Shown here: positions 22,690 through 35,364 of the stretch, piece after piece | How the letters are laid out: every line of letters begins with the position of its first letter | How positions within the stretch are numbered: position 1 is the stretch's first letter | From: Phyllostachys edulis | Lineage: Eukaryota > Streptophyta > Magnoliopsida > Poales > Poaceae | Direction: 5' to 3' | NCBI GenBank assembly: GCA_036346405.1 | Contig: CM070563.1 | Location: 1,674,001-1,738,000 of the forward strand | Length of the DNA stretch: 64,000 nt | The notes under the pieces: model-generated | The model's input: the letters and a program-made list of their open reading frames with translations, nothing else | Database searches by the model: none | What the model was told of the DNA's origin: nothing | Position numbers and translations under genes: made by a program

Positions 22690-25600
22690 CAGACCTAATC
22701 TCCTAATCTCCTATTCCCCTTCCTCCACGCCCTCGACGCACTCGTCCGCCCGCCGCCTTTGCCCTCCGGTTCCTCGCGCCCTCCCTCACGCCGGTGCGCG
22801 CCGCGCGCGCCCTCCCTCCACCTCCATGCCCGGCGGCCGGCGCCGCGTCCTCGCCTCGCCAGCTCGCCTCCGTGGCTCCGTCCGACTATCCCCAATCCCC
22901 ATCCAACGCCGCGCCCGTGGCCTCCGTCTCGGCATCTCCGACTCTCTGTCCTCTCGTTGACGTCGCCGAGGTGCTCAGTTCAGCTGCTCGCCCCCTCGGT
23001 GTGTCATGGGTTGGCTTCCATTAAAAGGTGGCTCCTTTCCTGGAGATTTTGGTGCCCCAATAAATGGCTGATTGGGGTTCTTTTATTGATGGTTACGGGT
23101 GGTAAAATTCAATCTCTGAAACTGAGAGGGCTTGTGGTTGGGATTGATGAAGGTGGCAGCGCCGACTTCAGCTGCTCAACCACAAAGACTCTCCTTCTTC
23201 GACGACCCCAAACCGGAGACCGCCGCCTCATGCTGGAACCGCGTCAGGCTCAATGCATCCAATCCAAGGTCTCGTTTCTATTGTTTTATGTGCATCAATT
23301 GCAAATTCTGTTACTGGAGCGAATTGGTGCGATGTGTACGACAAAAGAGATTTGCATATAGGATAAGTATGTCCAATGTTGCACCGCTACACTAGAAATT
23401 TCAGTGAGGGGTTTGATTGCACGGCGATTTCAGTCAAGTCTTTTTGGCATATACAGGCTTGATATTGGGGAGGGAAAAGATGTTGATCTTCCAGAATGTT
23501 CAAGAGCTCAGCTATAAAATATATTGGCCCGGTAAGATCAAGTTCTAAAATAGTTACCCATCCTTATTTGGAAATCATGGTATCCTTACTGAAAAAACAC
23601 TCTGAGAAGAGCTGCATTAGGAGTTTTAAATTTATTCAACCCTCAATCTTGTTCTATCAAGTCTTTCTTCCATCAAGCCTTAATTATGATTAAGTATCAC
23701 TAACATTGTACTGTATCTTTTTCTTGAATGAAAGTACTATATCTTTTTCATGTTCACCTATTTTTGGTAAAACTTCATGTCAATGAAGCATTTGTGGTTT
23801 ATTTTTTTGTTATGTCTTAGCGTCGATAGAAAGTAGCGTTAAGGTTTTAAGATGTTATGCTATTAGAATTTAGCCCGAGGTGTGATTACAGATCATACAA
23901 GCAATCCACCAGGACATGAGTACGTGAGTCAGGCAAGTCCAGAGTAATGCATGCATGGAGGGTAAAAACGGCATCAGATGAGCAGTATAATTCAGAAAGA
24001 GCGGAGGCATCAGAATATGACATGTTTGCGTGGAACAGACATCTGATTCGGTCATGGAGAGACAGCTCGGCTGGTGATGTTGCACGGTGCCACGGTACAT
24101 GTTGCTCATCACGTCGACGAGCATGCACGCATGTGATTCCAGCATCCGTCAGTTCTTTTCTTTCCCTCTTCTTAATTTTATTTCAGCCACAAGAAAATTA
24201 AAGAGAGAGACAGACCTAAGTACGTACTACTTTTATTTTATCTTATAAGCGTATGGATGGATGAGTTAACTAACAAGATGGCACATGAGCACGTTACAGT
24301 GTTGATGCATGTGTCTCCTCTCCTCTGATGGGCCTCGTCCAGCGTCAGGTCTTCCTTGCAATTGCTCGTCCCTTTTCCGATTTAATAACCAATTTTATGG
24401 GTGCAGTAAAATTAGCGATTTTAGCAAATATTCAGATATGATTCTAGCAGCAATTATCGTACTTAAAGTGTTTTTCCAGCAGCATATAAATGACAAAAAT
24501 AACATATAAACATGTAATTTCTTTATGTCAATTAAACATGGTAATATGCTCAAAAGGTGGGACTCAGAAACATACAAACTCAACATAATGCACAGATTTA
24601 AATGTTTGTTTATTGCTCTCAGATGTCGGGCTGCTCGAGATGAAATATTGGCCTTCTCGCCACTGTTGTCTATACTCTTCACAAATTAGATATGACAACA
24701 ATAAACCAGACTTTGAGCTCAAAAGAATGCTTTACTAATATGTCAAGAATTATCTCATAAACAACAAGTTATATTTTCAGCCAACAAAAGATAGAAATAA
24801 CTTGACAGTGCAAGAAAACACAATTTCATCACTTCAGCCTTTCGACAATCAGAGGATCGAGTAAACCTCAGTTCAAAAACTGAAGTCACAAATCAGCATT
24901 TACTGATTTCTGCCAACAAAGGATCAGCAAGATCACATAACAAAAATCAATCCAATACAGTATACACTAATACAACCGAACCACTGAAAATAACAGAGCT
25001 GACAGCTAGAGATGAAATGACAACAGTAAACAAATGAATTAGCTTAAGTCTATTCTAGTTATCAATCCAATTTTACTATATGATAATTATCCTCATCGAG
25101 CATTAATCCAAGCCCATAATATCACTAAGCAATGTTTCCTGGCGCTAGTATCAACCAATTCAATCACAATTTGATACTTCTACCAGCACAACACATATGC
25201 AAAGTGATACGTAAAATAGAAAACAACAATACTCACGATGCGGATGACACTCAAAACCACCGAGTAGTAAACCGGGCAAGGCACGTTGAAGGCGCTGACT
25301 CAGAAAACCAATCACCCTGCTGTGCCGCGATGAACGGACGTGGTCGTCAGAGATACAATGTCAATACACAATTCGGTACACACCAAAATTACGAAGTCGA
25401 GGTACAAAGAATGTCGCACAAGACCCAATAGAGGATGCACCGGCCGAAGCACCCACAGAGCACCAAGCAACAAGAACCGAGGCCCTTCTTCCACACAAGA
25501 TCAAGCCAAAGCCGGCCGGTTCCCACTCCCCAATCAACGCAAATCCAAGCCCTCACCGCACCTCAGCGGAGAGGAGGAAGCAAGAGGGAAAACTGAGATG

Positions 25601-26060
25601 CGCAAGGGGAAGGGGAAACCAGTCCTCACCACCGACGGCGCTGGGTCCAACCACGACAGCGCAGTGGCTCAAAGCCCCAAAAATCTGAAGCCAAATCAGG
25701 TGGAAGAAGAACCAAAAGAGGGGATTTCTCACTGTGTTTCGGGTGAAGAAAATGGAGAGAGGAGCCGCCTTAAGAAGAGGAGGAAGAAGGGAGGAGACCG
25801 ATTTGCCGCCTCAACGGTCGGCGCGCACCGCGCCCGAGCCGCCCGCAAAATCGTCCGCGCTGCCGCCATGCCGAAGCCCACTCAACCAAACGCAGCGCTC
25901 GGGTCCAACCTTATCCCTCCCCCTAACTCAATGACAGGTGGGCCCCGCGTCTTTTTCCTTTCCTTTCCTTTCCTTTTCTATTTCTTCTTTTCTCAAAGTG
26001 AGAAATCACCAAATAGTCCTAAAAAATATTACAATGGGATCCGTGGTCCAGCTCCCTAGC
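22690..26060. other. mixed region with no confidently supported gene
   Basis: 22690-23400 and 25440-25950 are GC-rich islands with long open frames (22759-23361 and 25340-26059, plus), but neither encodes a domain that I recognise. 24700-25440 is AT-rich and looks like 3' UTR or intron sequence. One reading is a minus-strand transcript with its promoter near 25950 and 3' end near 24700. Another is gene fragments left by transposons. Confidence 0.25.
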
Positions 26061-26477
26061 GCCTCATCCATGTGGTGAGAGGGCCTTAATTCAATTATCC
26101 TACTAAATTAATCTAAAAAAAGGTTTGCTAGCTGCTTGTTCGTTCCCTGGGAATAAACTAGTGATCTTATTGCACAAAGCCCGATCATGCGTGCTGCATT
26201 GCATCCTCAGATGCCAATCATCAAAGTGTAAGCAAAGGATTTAAATTTCTCCTTTTCTAAAGATGGTGAGAAAGTTAGAGAGAGAAATTAGTGAGGTAGA
26301 GACCGGCTTGCATATTTTCATGACACATTGATCCCATGATTCCATCTAATGCTATATGCACTTATGCAGTATGTATGTATTGCACTAACCCATCTTATGA
26401 TCTTTCCCCTAGATGTCACAAGGAGAGGAGCATCTTGTCCGTACAGAATTGTGCCTATGGTTAGCTGCTTGCTTGTT

Positions 26478-26482
26478 CTAGC
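26478..26482. repeat. target site duplication (CTAGC), left
   Basis: CTAGC directly precedes the 5' LTR and recurs at 32511-32515 directly after the 3' LTR. The 5-bp length is as expected for a Ty1/copia integration. Confidence 0.9.
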
Positions 26483-27472
26483 TGTTGGATTAATTGGGCT
26501 TGGTCCATTTTAATTTAGCAATTAATCAAATGAAATTCCTAGGCCCACTATTAATGCTAGGTGTAAAAAAATGTTTAGTCCCATATGGAGAATTGAATGG
26601 GAGTTACACCACTTTAAAAGGTGGAACGTGGTAACCCTCTTGTGGAATTGGAGAGAGCCAATACATTGCGCTTCCTCCGCTTCGCCGCGTCGCGTCTGCG
26701 TGCCGTCTTGCGTCGTGCGTCGTGCGTCGCAGTGTGTGCGTGTCGTGTGTCTTGCAGCGTGTCGAATGCGGCGCGTTTTTCTTTATCTATTCAAAATCAA
26801 ACGCGATCGACTCTGGCGATAGAAGGTGCGATTACTAATGTATTATGGCTGCGGTTAATATTGGATGCAGTTACTAGTGACTAATGGCTGCAGTTACTCT
26901 GGCCTCTTCATTTTTGCTGTTACAAAAGAACTCTCCACTATATACGAGGGATTAGGGAGAAGAGTATTCTTGTTTCGTGTTGTTGGTTGTTCTCTGTCAT
27001 CTCCGGTCCGAGCCTTGCGCGCCTGAGTTTCGGGCGAGTAGGCCTCCGGAACTTCGTCCGTTTGTGTACCTGCACGGGTAGGCGGGCGATCAAGTTTTTG
27101 TGGAGCGCATTAGCGCGACTACTCAATCTGCGACGTCTACTTCCTGGTGGTGAATCGTTCGCGGAACTGCACTGCGAACATCTTCCTGCATCACGCCTCG
27201 ATCGACTACATCGAATAGGCCATCATGTCAATCGATGGTAACGGCGCCTCCGGTGTTTCTAACATCGCCCCGCCCGAGGGTATAAATTGAAAACTTTTAC
27301 GGTGTATTTCTTTACATGCGCTATGAATATGTTAATAGATGTTTACATTAGCTTTCGTTAGCTTAGCGAATATGAATACATCGTTGATAGATCACTCATG
27401 CATGTTTATGTCATGTTTTATATCTTTGAATTTCGGATTAAAATATACCGAAAATTGACTACATTTCCAACA
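26483..27472 (+). repeat. 5' LTR of the copia element (990 bp)
   Basis: It begins TGTTGGATTAATTGGGCTTGG and ends GACTACATTTCCAACA, with TG..CA ends. It matches the 3' LTR at 31920-32510 except for about 400 bp (roughly 26910-27310) that only this copy has. It also lacks the long GT tract of the other LTR. Confidence 0.93.
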
Positions 27473-27503
27473 ATCCAAAAACTTGATAGGTCTTTTTCGG
27501 TAG

Positions 27504-30500
27504 TTGGCTTTCTTTGCGTCGCTTAAGCCACACCCTCCGTTTGATGGTTCAAATTTTAAGAGATGGGCGTGCCGCGATATCGTGGTTTCTTGCCATGGAA
27601 TGTTTTCATGTTGCACAAGGCAAGCCCGCCGAGCCTCTGTCGATGAGGATGAGCGCAAGTTCAATGCGTGGATAACTTGTTTCGAGGTGCACTTGTCAAC
27701 ATATTGGCGGACAACATTGTGGATGTGCACATGCATTTGCCTACGGCAAAGAGATGTGGGATGCACTTGAGGCCAAGTTCGGAGTTTCGATCTTTGGTAG
27801 TGAGTCAGTATGTCATGGAGCGGTTCTATGACTACAAGATGGTCGATGACCGATTACGTAGAGCAAGCTCATGAGATTGAGCATCGCAAAGGAGCTTGAG
27901 AACAATAAGTCGAAGTTCTGGGACAAGTTTGTGGTGGCGGTATTATCGCCAAGTTACCGCCTTCTTGGTCGGATTTTGCTACCTCTCTAAAGCACAAGAG
28001 GCAGGAGTTCAGTGTTATTGATCTCATTGGCACTCTTGGTGTTGAAGAGAAGGCGAGGGCAAAAGATACTCGTGGCAAGAAAGTTCTTCTTGAGGAGGTT
28101 CTAGCGCCAATTTGGTGCAGAAGAAGAATCCTCAGGCTTTCCACAACAAGAAGAAAAATAAGCCTTTTGTCAAGCCCAAGGCTACTACTGAGTTTAAGAA
28201 GAAAGGCAAAGGAAAGGGTGGCTGCTTTGTGTGCGGTGATTCTGGCCATTGGGCTAAGGATTGTCCAGATCGCAAGGATAAGCAGAAGAAGTCTGCAAAC
28301 ATGGTTATTAGTGACGCTGGAGGAACATCGGGGTACGGTAATTATTTACCTACAGTTCTTTCTGTTTGTCAATCACCTGAGTGGTGGATTGACACTGGTG
28401 CTAATATTCATGTTTGTGCTGATATTTCCTTGTTTTCATCTTATCAGGTCGGTCGAGGTTGCTCCTTGTTGATGGGGAACGGATCGCATGCAGCTGTTCA
28501 TGGTGTTGGTACGGTCGATCTGAAGTTTACTTCGGGAAAGACCGTGCAGCTGAAGAACGTGCAGCATGTCCCCTCCATAAAGAAGAATCTCGTCAGCGGA
28601 TCTCTACTGTGTAGAGATGGTTTTAGGCTTGCATTTGAGTCCAATAAATGTGTCGTGTCTAAGTATGGAACATTTGTTGGTAAAGGCTATGAGAACGGAG
28701 GTTTGTTCCGTTTTTCTTTGATGGATTCTTGTAATAAAGTTGTGAACCATGTGTGTAACGATGATGATAAGTCTAATATTTGGTATTCACGACTTTGTCA
28801 TGTTAATTTTGGGTGTATGACGCGCTTAGCTAATATGAGTTTAATCCCGAAATTCACTTTGGTCAAAGGTTCTAAGTGCCATGCGTGTGTTCAATCGAAA
28901 CAACCTCGCAAGCCTCACAAAGGCGAAGAAAAGAGGCGAGGAATTTGGCACCGTTAGAACTCATTCATTCCGATTTGTGCGAGATGAATGGCGTGCTGAC
29001 TAAAGGTGGAAAGAAATATTTCATGACGCTTATAGATGATTGCACTAGATTTTGCTACGTGTACTTATTAAAAACAAAAGATGAAGCGTTGGATTACTTT
29101 AAGATCTATAAAGCTGAGGTAGAAAACCAACTTGAGAGGAAGATCAAGCGGGTAAGGTCTGATCGTGGGGGAGAGTATTTTTCTAATGAGTTTACTTTAT
29201 TCTGCGAGGAATATGGAATTATTCATGAGAGGACGCCTCCTATTCTCCCGAATCAAGCGGGGTTGCCGAAAGAAAGAATCGCACTCTAATCGATTTGGTT
29301 AACGCCATGTTAGACATGCGGGACTTTCTAAGGAATGGTGGGGTGAGGCTATATTGACCGCGTGTCATGTCCTGAATAGAGTTCCTACAAAGAACAAAGA
29401 AGTAACACCATTCGAGGAATGGGAAAAGAAGAAGCTGACTCTCTCATATTTGCGCACATGGGGATGTTTGGCCAAAGTTAACGTGCAATTATCAAGAAGC
29501 GCAAACTTGGACCAAAAACCGTAGATTGTATATTCCTTGGATATGCTATGCACATGTGGGTTATAGGTTCTTAATTATAAAATCTGGAGTACGACATGCG
29601 TGTTGGTATAATCATAGAATCCAGAGATGCTACATTTTTGAGAATGAATTTCCTATGAATAGTGATGTACCTAGCTCATCTAGTCAAAACCTATAATTTC
29701 CTTGATTCTTTTCTGCCGATAGAACATGTTGAGCAAGCGCTGTGGAAAATCTGAGGAGGATAACAATGAAGTTACTCGAAGAGTAAGAGACAAAGGATCG
29801 CAAAGTCTTTTGGTGATGATTTCATTGTATACCTCGTGGATGACACTCCAAGAACCATTGAAGAGGCATATTCTTCTCCGACACGACTATTGGAAGGAAG
29901 CGGTACGGAGTGAGATGGACTCTATTATGTCTAATGGAACTTGGGAGGTCGTTGATCGTCCTTATGGGTGTAAACCTGTAGGATGTAAATGGGTTTTCAA
30001 GAAAAAGCTTAGGCCTGATGGTACAATTGAAAAGTACAAGGCAAGGCTTGTGGCCAAGGGTTATACCCAGAAAGAAGGCGAGGACTTCTTTGATACTTAT
30101 TCACCAAGTTGCTGATTGACCACAATTAAGTACTACTTGCCCTGGCTGCTTCTCATGGTCTTCTCGTTCATCAAATGGACGTTAAGACAGCTTTCCTAAA
30201 TGGAGAGTTGGAGGAGGAGATTTATATGGATCAGCCAGACGGGTTTGTGGTAGAAGGTCAAGAAGGAAAGGTGTGCAAGTTGTTAAAGTCTTTGTATGGC
30301 CTAAAGCAAGCACCTAAGCAATGGCATGAGAAGTTCGACAGAACTTTGACATCTGCTAGCTTTGTTGTGAATGAAGCCGACAGATGTGTGTACTATCGCT
30401 ATGGTGGGGGAGAAGGAGTGATCTTGTGCTTGTATGTTGATGACATACTGATTTTTGGGACAAACCTCAATATGATTGAGGAGGTCAAGGACTTTCTGTC

Positions 30501-31100
30501 CAAGAGCTTTGAGATGAAAGATTTGGGAGTGGTGATGTGATTCTTAACATTAAGCTCTTGAGAGGAGGTGATGGTGGGGTTACACTCGTGCAATCCCACT
30601 ATGTGGAGAAGGTCTTGAGTCGCTTTGGTTATAGTGACCGCAAGCCCTGCTTCTACTCCTTATGATCCTAGTGTGTTGTTGAGGAAAAACCAAGAATAAC
30701 AAGGATCAATTGAGATACTCCTGATCATTGGCTCATTGATGTATTTAGCTAGTGCTACGAGGCATGACATCTCGTTTGTTTGTGAGCAAGCTAAGCGGTT
30801 TGTTTCAAATCCGGGAGATGATCATTGGCGTGCTCTTGAGAGAGTAATGCACTATCTAAAGGCAACTATGAGCTATGGCATTCACTATCTTTGGGTACCC
30901 AAAGTCTTTGGAGGGCTATAGTGATTCAAACTGGATCTCGATCTTGATGAGATAAAAGCCACGAGTGGATATGTGTTCACACTTGGAGGTGGTCTTTGTT
31001 TCTGGAAGTCTTGCAAGCGCACCATCTTAACGAGGTCAACAATAGAAGCGAAACTCACAAGATTAGATACCACTCTTTGTTGAGGCCGAGTGGCCGTGAA
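27504..31100 (+). pseudogene. copia gag-pol, multiply frameshifted
   Basis: Domains appear in order. Gag is at 27504-28100 (HPPFDGSNFKRW). A CCHC knuckle lies near 28230 (CFVCGDSGHWAKDC). The protease is near 28385 (WWIDTGANIHVC). The GAG-pre-integrase lies at 28780-28920 (HACVQSKQPRKPHK). The integrase core is at 28960-29290 (DDCTRFCYVYLL, SDRGGEYFSNEF). Reverse transcriptase is at 29960-30540 (CKWVFKKKLRPDG, MDVKTAFLNGELEEEIYMDQ, YVDDIL intact). RNase H is at 30736-31100. Stops or frameshifts separate nearly every domain, so no polyprotein can be made. Reverse transcriptase is the best preserved part. Confidence 0.9.
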
Positions 31101-31919
31101 CTCCTTATGGATTTGCTTGGGTGGTTGAAAAACCGACTGGCTATCTGATTAACTGTGATAATCGATCGTAATTATCAAGGTGAACAGTTCTAAGGACAAC
31201 ATGAAGTCATCTAGGCATGTTAAGAGGCGGTTGAAGTCTGCCGAAAGTCGAAAAACTCGGAGTGATAGCGCCGACTATGTCCGAATAGACTAATAATCTG
31301 GCCGACCAATTTACAAAGGGTTTATCACGTAATGTGATAGATAGTGCATCGAGTGAGATGGGCTGAGACCCACATGAGTCGTACCACGGTGGTAACTTTG
31401 TTCTCGTGATCGGAGATCCCGTGAAGTAGAATGGTGAAACAAAATTTGTTGGTTGATCGGGAGGAGAGACCTTTACAAGGCTCATTTTTCTTAGTGATGC
31501 ACTTCTCTCCTATTCTCAGTATGGCGAGTTGGTTTTTACCTCAATGTGATCCGAGTGGCTTATTTAAAGCGAGATGTCGGCCTACAAGACATCTTAGAAG
31601 GAACACACCTATATGAGTTCGATTGCTTGGTCACGATCTATGAGATTTGGGTGATTTTCTAGATACTCATGAATAGGCATGGAGTATGACTTATATGCTC
31701 CAACGGAGGGATGCTTGAGCACCTAGTACTAGTAAAGGAATTGGATAAAGCTTGTTCGCTTTCATGTCAATTCAAGGCATAGTCCATTGTTGATTGTGGA
31801 TGAGTGTAACTCCTTTCCTAGATGGTTGTTCAACTTAACAGTCTCCATCGAAACACTTGGTATATCAAACAACAATGAATCGAGAGCATTTCTCGTGTGC
31901 CTTGAAATTTGGTGGGGAT

Positions 31920-32170
31920 TGTTGGATTAATTGGGCTTGGTCCATTTTAATTTAGCAATTAATCAAATGAAATTCCTAGGCCCACTATTAATGCTAGGTG
32001 TAAAACCTGTTTAGTCCCATATGGAGAATTGAATGGGAGTTACACCACTTTAAAAGGTGGAACGTGGTAACCCCTTGTGGAATTGGAGAGAGCCAATACA
32101 CGCTTCCTGGCTTCCTTCCTTCGCCTCGCCGTCTTGCGTCTTGCGTCTTGCGCGCGTCTTGATGCGATCT

Positions 32171-32236
<66 letters not shown>

Positions 32237-32510
32237 GTGTCAATGCAGGCGCGTTTTCTTTATCTATTCGAAAATCAAACGCGATCGACTCTGGCGATAT
32301 GGTGCGATTACTAGTGTATTATGGTCAGGTTAATATTGGATGCGATTACTAGTGACTAATGGTCGCATTACTCTCGCCATGTTTACATTAGCTTTGTTAG
32401 TTAGCGAATATGAATACATCGTTGATAGATCACTCATGCATGTTTATGTCATGTTTTATATGCTGAATTTCTGGATTAAAATATACCGAAAATTGACTAC
32501 ATTTCCAACA
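31920..32510 (+). repeat. 3' LTR of the copia element (591 bp)
   Basis: It runs from TGTTGGATTAA to TTTCCAACA. Compared with the 5' LTR it has lost about 400 bp and has gained a GT dinucleotide tract at 32173-32234. Confidence 0.92.
32173..32234. repeat. (GT)n microsatellite, about 31 units
   Basis: This uninterrupted GT run lies inside the 3' LTR. The 5' LTR has only a short GTGTGTGCGTGTCGTGTGT at the same place, so the expansion postdates insertion or happened during replication slippage in this copy. Confidence 0.95.
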
Positions 32511-32515
32511 CTAGC
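32511..32515. repeat. target site duplication (CTAGC), right
   Basis: It matches 26478-26482 and marks the right end of the copia insertion. Confidence 0.9.
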
Positions 32516-32794
32516 TATGCAGTGTTGAAGAGTGAGAGGGGTATAGGAACAGGAGAAAGGGAGGAGAGACTTTACAGCGAAAACGCCAAACCCAGCAGCA
32601 TATGATGTGATCACTCCAGGTAACCAAGCAAGGAGTACTTGGTGGTTGTCCTCGCTGCGCTGTCTTTGTTGTCCATGTGTGCGTCCACCTTGAAATCTAA
32701 AAAAGAAAAACTTGTTAACAGGGCCAATGAGATATAGCCCAACTAGTTTGGCGTCGAGACGCCCGGTAAGAGACCAGGGCTCAAATCTAGACAT

Positions 32795-32979
32795 CTGCCA
32801 AATGACTGCTAATCCCCATCAACATTTCAAATTTTAAATTTTTCACTCGAAGACAACAAATTATTCGTGACGGCCCCAAATTTCTGCTGCCAAATGACTG
32901 CTAATCCCCATCAACAATTCAAATTTTAAAATTTTCACTCGAAGACAACAAATTATACGTGACAGCCCCAAATTTCTGC
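32795..32979. repeat. 92-bp tandem duplication
   Basis: Two units starting CTGCCAAATGACTGCTAATC at 32795 and 32887 differ by only a few bases. They lie left of an LTR-like stretch. Confidence 0.85.
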
Positions 32980-32984
32980 AGAAT

Positions 32985-33960
32985 CATCGTATTCCCTGCA
33001 ACTGATCATGAATTCAGTTACAGATAGAAATTGTATCGTATCTGCTTACGAATGACAAAAGAATGTTAGATAGAGTAAAATATGGCCTATGAGCTAGAAT
33101 TGAAATTATATTACAGGCCCGGTGGACCCGGAAGTTGAATTCCGAATCTATATCGTGCTAGTCCCACGATCATCAGTCGCTAGCACACATATTTTATAAC
33201 ATTGAATAACATCCATACAAGAGTAAATAAAACAGAGCAGCACATAATATTAAGCAGCTGGATATAGGCCATTAAAACCGAGTTTTACACAATAAGGTCG
33301 ACCGGCCAAACAGATCACAATTAAGATCTCGCTCTGCAGAGGATGTATAGCTTTACCCATAAGATGTGATCAACTTATACAGTTGGTCATGGCACGCTTC
33401 CTTGGACGCGTGACGAAGTAGATCACAACAAAACCTTTACAATACTTCACCCTTACATCAGCTTGCCCTATGAGCTAACTCCTCAAGATATAGACGTCAT
33501 TTGCCATCATCAAGAGGGCTCACAACTGTGTTGGTAATACTTGCATGGATATGGATATCTTTTACCATCATCTAATGCAAGCGCCCTACAGACATGTACA
33601 TCCTTTACCATCATCTGCACGACCTAGATAACACCTACCGACTACAGCCTACGAGGCTCAATACTCGGACTTGTTAAATTATTTGGCCAGGTCTAGCCCA
33701 TTTCAAGCATGTGGTTGCACTGAAAATAATGCTTGGGTCAACAACATCAAATTTCGGTCCTTAATTACCCAGGCGAGACCAACACCAACCGAGTTCTCGT
33801 GCAGACTGCACCGGTCTCAACATACCACTTGCCCAAGTCCAAACTATTTTATTTTAACATTTTTATCCAAAATATAAGAGGTAGCCCCTCTGTGCAAATA
33901 TTCTAAAAACGTTTTCCCATAGTGTCCAAAACTTTATTGTACTGAATTCCACCATTTGTA
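32985..33960 (-). mobile_element. gypsy-type LTR fragment, minus orientation
   Basis: On the minus strand it includes CTGCAGAGGATGTATAGCTT, which corresponds to AAAGCTGTACAACCTCTGCAGAG at 4145-4170. No coding part or defined ends are visible. Confidence 0.45.
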
Positions 33961-34051
33961 CCATTATTGACCTAAGCATACCTAAACATAAGCCTCATAA
34001 GCCTCATCGAGCAGTAGCAATTTATTAGTACCCAGCGAGATCTCGCCGTCG

Positions 34052-34637
34052 ATGGGCGCGATCCGGTGGGCGATCAACAGGGCGTGCGCGGGTGTCAGGG
34101 GCGTGCTAGCGCATTTCGTGCCGCGGCCGTCGGCGTTCGCGGCTGCGGTGGACGCAAAGGCCGCAGCGGTGCGCAACCTCCGCACGTTCCGGTTCCACTA
34201 CGGCACCGTGCAATGGGCGCTCCTCCCCGCGTCACTAGCACCGCGGCACCGCGCGTCGGCGCTCTTCCTCATGGGCTGCCTCCAAGGGCCTCCTCGTCTA
34301 CGGCGGCCTCTCCAGGGTCTTCCCCAACTCATCGCTGCTCCGCCGGCTCCTCGACCGCCGCCTTGTCGCCGCGGTCTTCGTTGCGCTCATGCTCGCCGAC
34401 TTCGCTGCCGTCGGCGCCATCGCTAACCTCCTGGCCATGCTCGCCGCGGGCGTCCTGATCATCGTGCTCCACGCCTCTTTCCGCGTCCGTGACGACCTCG
34501 AGGGGCCCTCTCCGGCGGCGGCGGCAGAGAACGGCAAGGAGGCGGCGGCGGCGGTCGTGGAGAAGAAGGAGGATGACGACGTGGAGGCAGGCCCCACACA
34601 GTGGTTCATGGCAGTGACACCAAGATCGCTGAAGTGA
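34052..34637 (+). pseudogene. PRA1-family (prenylated Rab acceptor) protein, single-base frameshift
   Basis: PRA1 proteins are small membrane proteins of ER, Golgi and endosomes that bind prenylated Rab GTPases. The N-terminal part (FAAAVDAKAAAVRNLRTFRF, HYGTVQWALLPASLAPRH) is open in one frame to about 34273. The rest (KGLLVYGGLSRVFPNSSLL, RRLVAAVFVALMLADFAAVG, IIVLHASFRVRDDLEGP) continues in the next frame to TGA at 34635. The switch falls in ATGGGCTGCCTCCAAG at 34271, where one G too many shifts the frame. With one G fewer it would be an ordinary intronless PRA1 gene of about 194 codons, the usual family length. Two long hydrophobic segments are present near the C-terminal half. It could be a recent pseudogene, a mutant allele or an assembly error. 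Confidence 0.85.
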
Positions 34638-34779
34638 CACATATACTAGGAGCTAGCTAATCGATCATACAATTCAGAGTTTATATATGGCTAATCTTTT
34701 ATCAAATACATTTGCAAGAAAAAGAGTGGCAGTACTAACTAAAGATAATCTGCTCAAAAGAAAAGGGAAGAGAAGCAAA

Positions 34780-35360
34780 AAAATATTATTTCTGCAATAA
34801 AGATGAAACAATTTAGCATCTTTTTATCGATTGCCTCTTTTCACGTCTTGCTTGGTGGGCTGTTCAATGTGTGTTTAATTTACTCTCTTCTACGAGTATA
34901 GCTAATATGTTTGGAAATTGGTTAACTGGTATTCCAAAAACTTTAAGTACACAACTCCTAGTGGGAGGTGGTGTCTTATGTTGGTCTATTTGGTTATGTC
35001 GGAGTGATATTGTTTTTGATTAAAAAAATTACCATTAATCCCTTGTTGGTTATCTTATTAAGTGGGCACTGGTTAAGTGCCTGGGCAATTCTGCAGAAAC
35101 CGGCCTAGAAGGAATCCATCCTGACCGGAAGCGCCAGATTGGAGTTTGTGACGAAGCAAATATTCAACATTTATAGGTGACGGTTTAGTCACAAGGTTTG
35201 TAATGATTGAGTTTAATTTTTAATCGTCTTTTGGTTGTAAGGCTTTGAGTCACCTTTAATTCTTTGGCTTCTGTTGGCCCTTTAAACTCTGTAATAAATT
35301 AGGTTACGTGTATCCTTGATGTAGAGACCGAAAGAGTTGTTCTCTCCCATTATCTAAAAA
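34780..35360 (+). mobile_element. LINE 3' fragment (zf-RVT domain)
   Basis: The plus strand reads ETIQHLFIDCLFSRLAWW, LTGIPKTLSTQLLVGGGVLC and WSIWLCRSDIVFD. This is the zinc-binding C-terminal region typical of plant LINEs. It is followed by a 3' UTR-like stretch ending with ATTATCTAAAAA. It is 5' truncated, as is usual for LINE insertions, and lies directly after PRA1. Confidence 0.75.
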
Positions 35361-35364
35361 GGTC

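Larger units (their letters stand above)
26483..32510 (+). mobile_element. Ty1/copia LTR retrotransposon, complete ends, dead coding region
   Basis: The element has two LTRs, a CTAGC target duplication, and a purine-rich tract (AAATTTGGTGGGGAT, 31905-31919) just before the 3' LTR. Its coding order is gag, protease, integrase, reverse transcriptase, RNase H, which defines Ty1/copia. The element is unequal at its ends because the LTRs differ by a large indel. The first bases after the 5' LTR do not show a clear initiator-tRNA primer site. Confidence 0.93.

Noticed and set aside
22759..23361. 200-codon plus-strand open frame
   Set aside because: GC-rich start, no recognisable domain, and no matching splice structure; more likely part of a repeat or untranslated sequence.
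25340..26059. 239-codon plus-strand open frame
   Set aside because: Charged low-complexity peptide with no domain; the block reads better as promoter or 5' flank of a possible minus-strand transcript that I cannot define.
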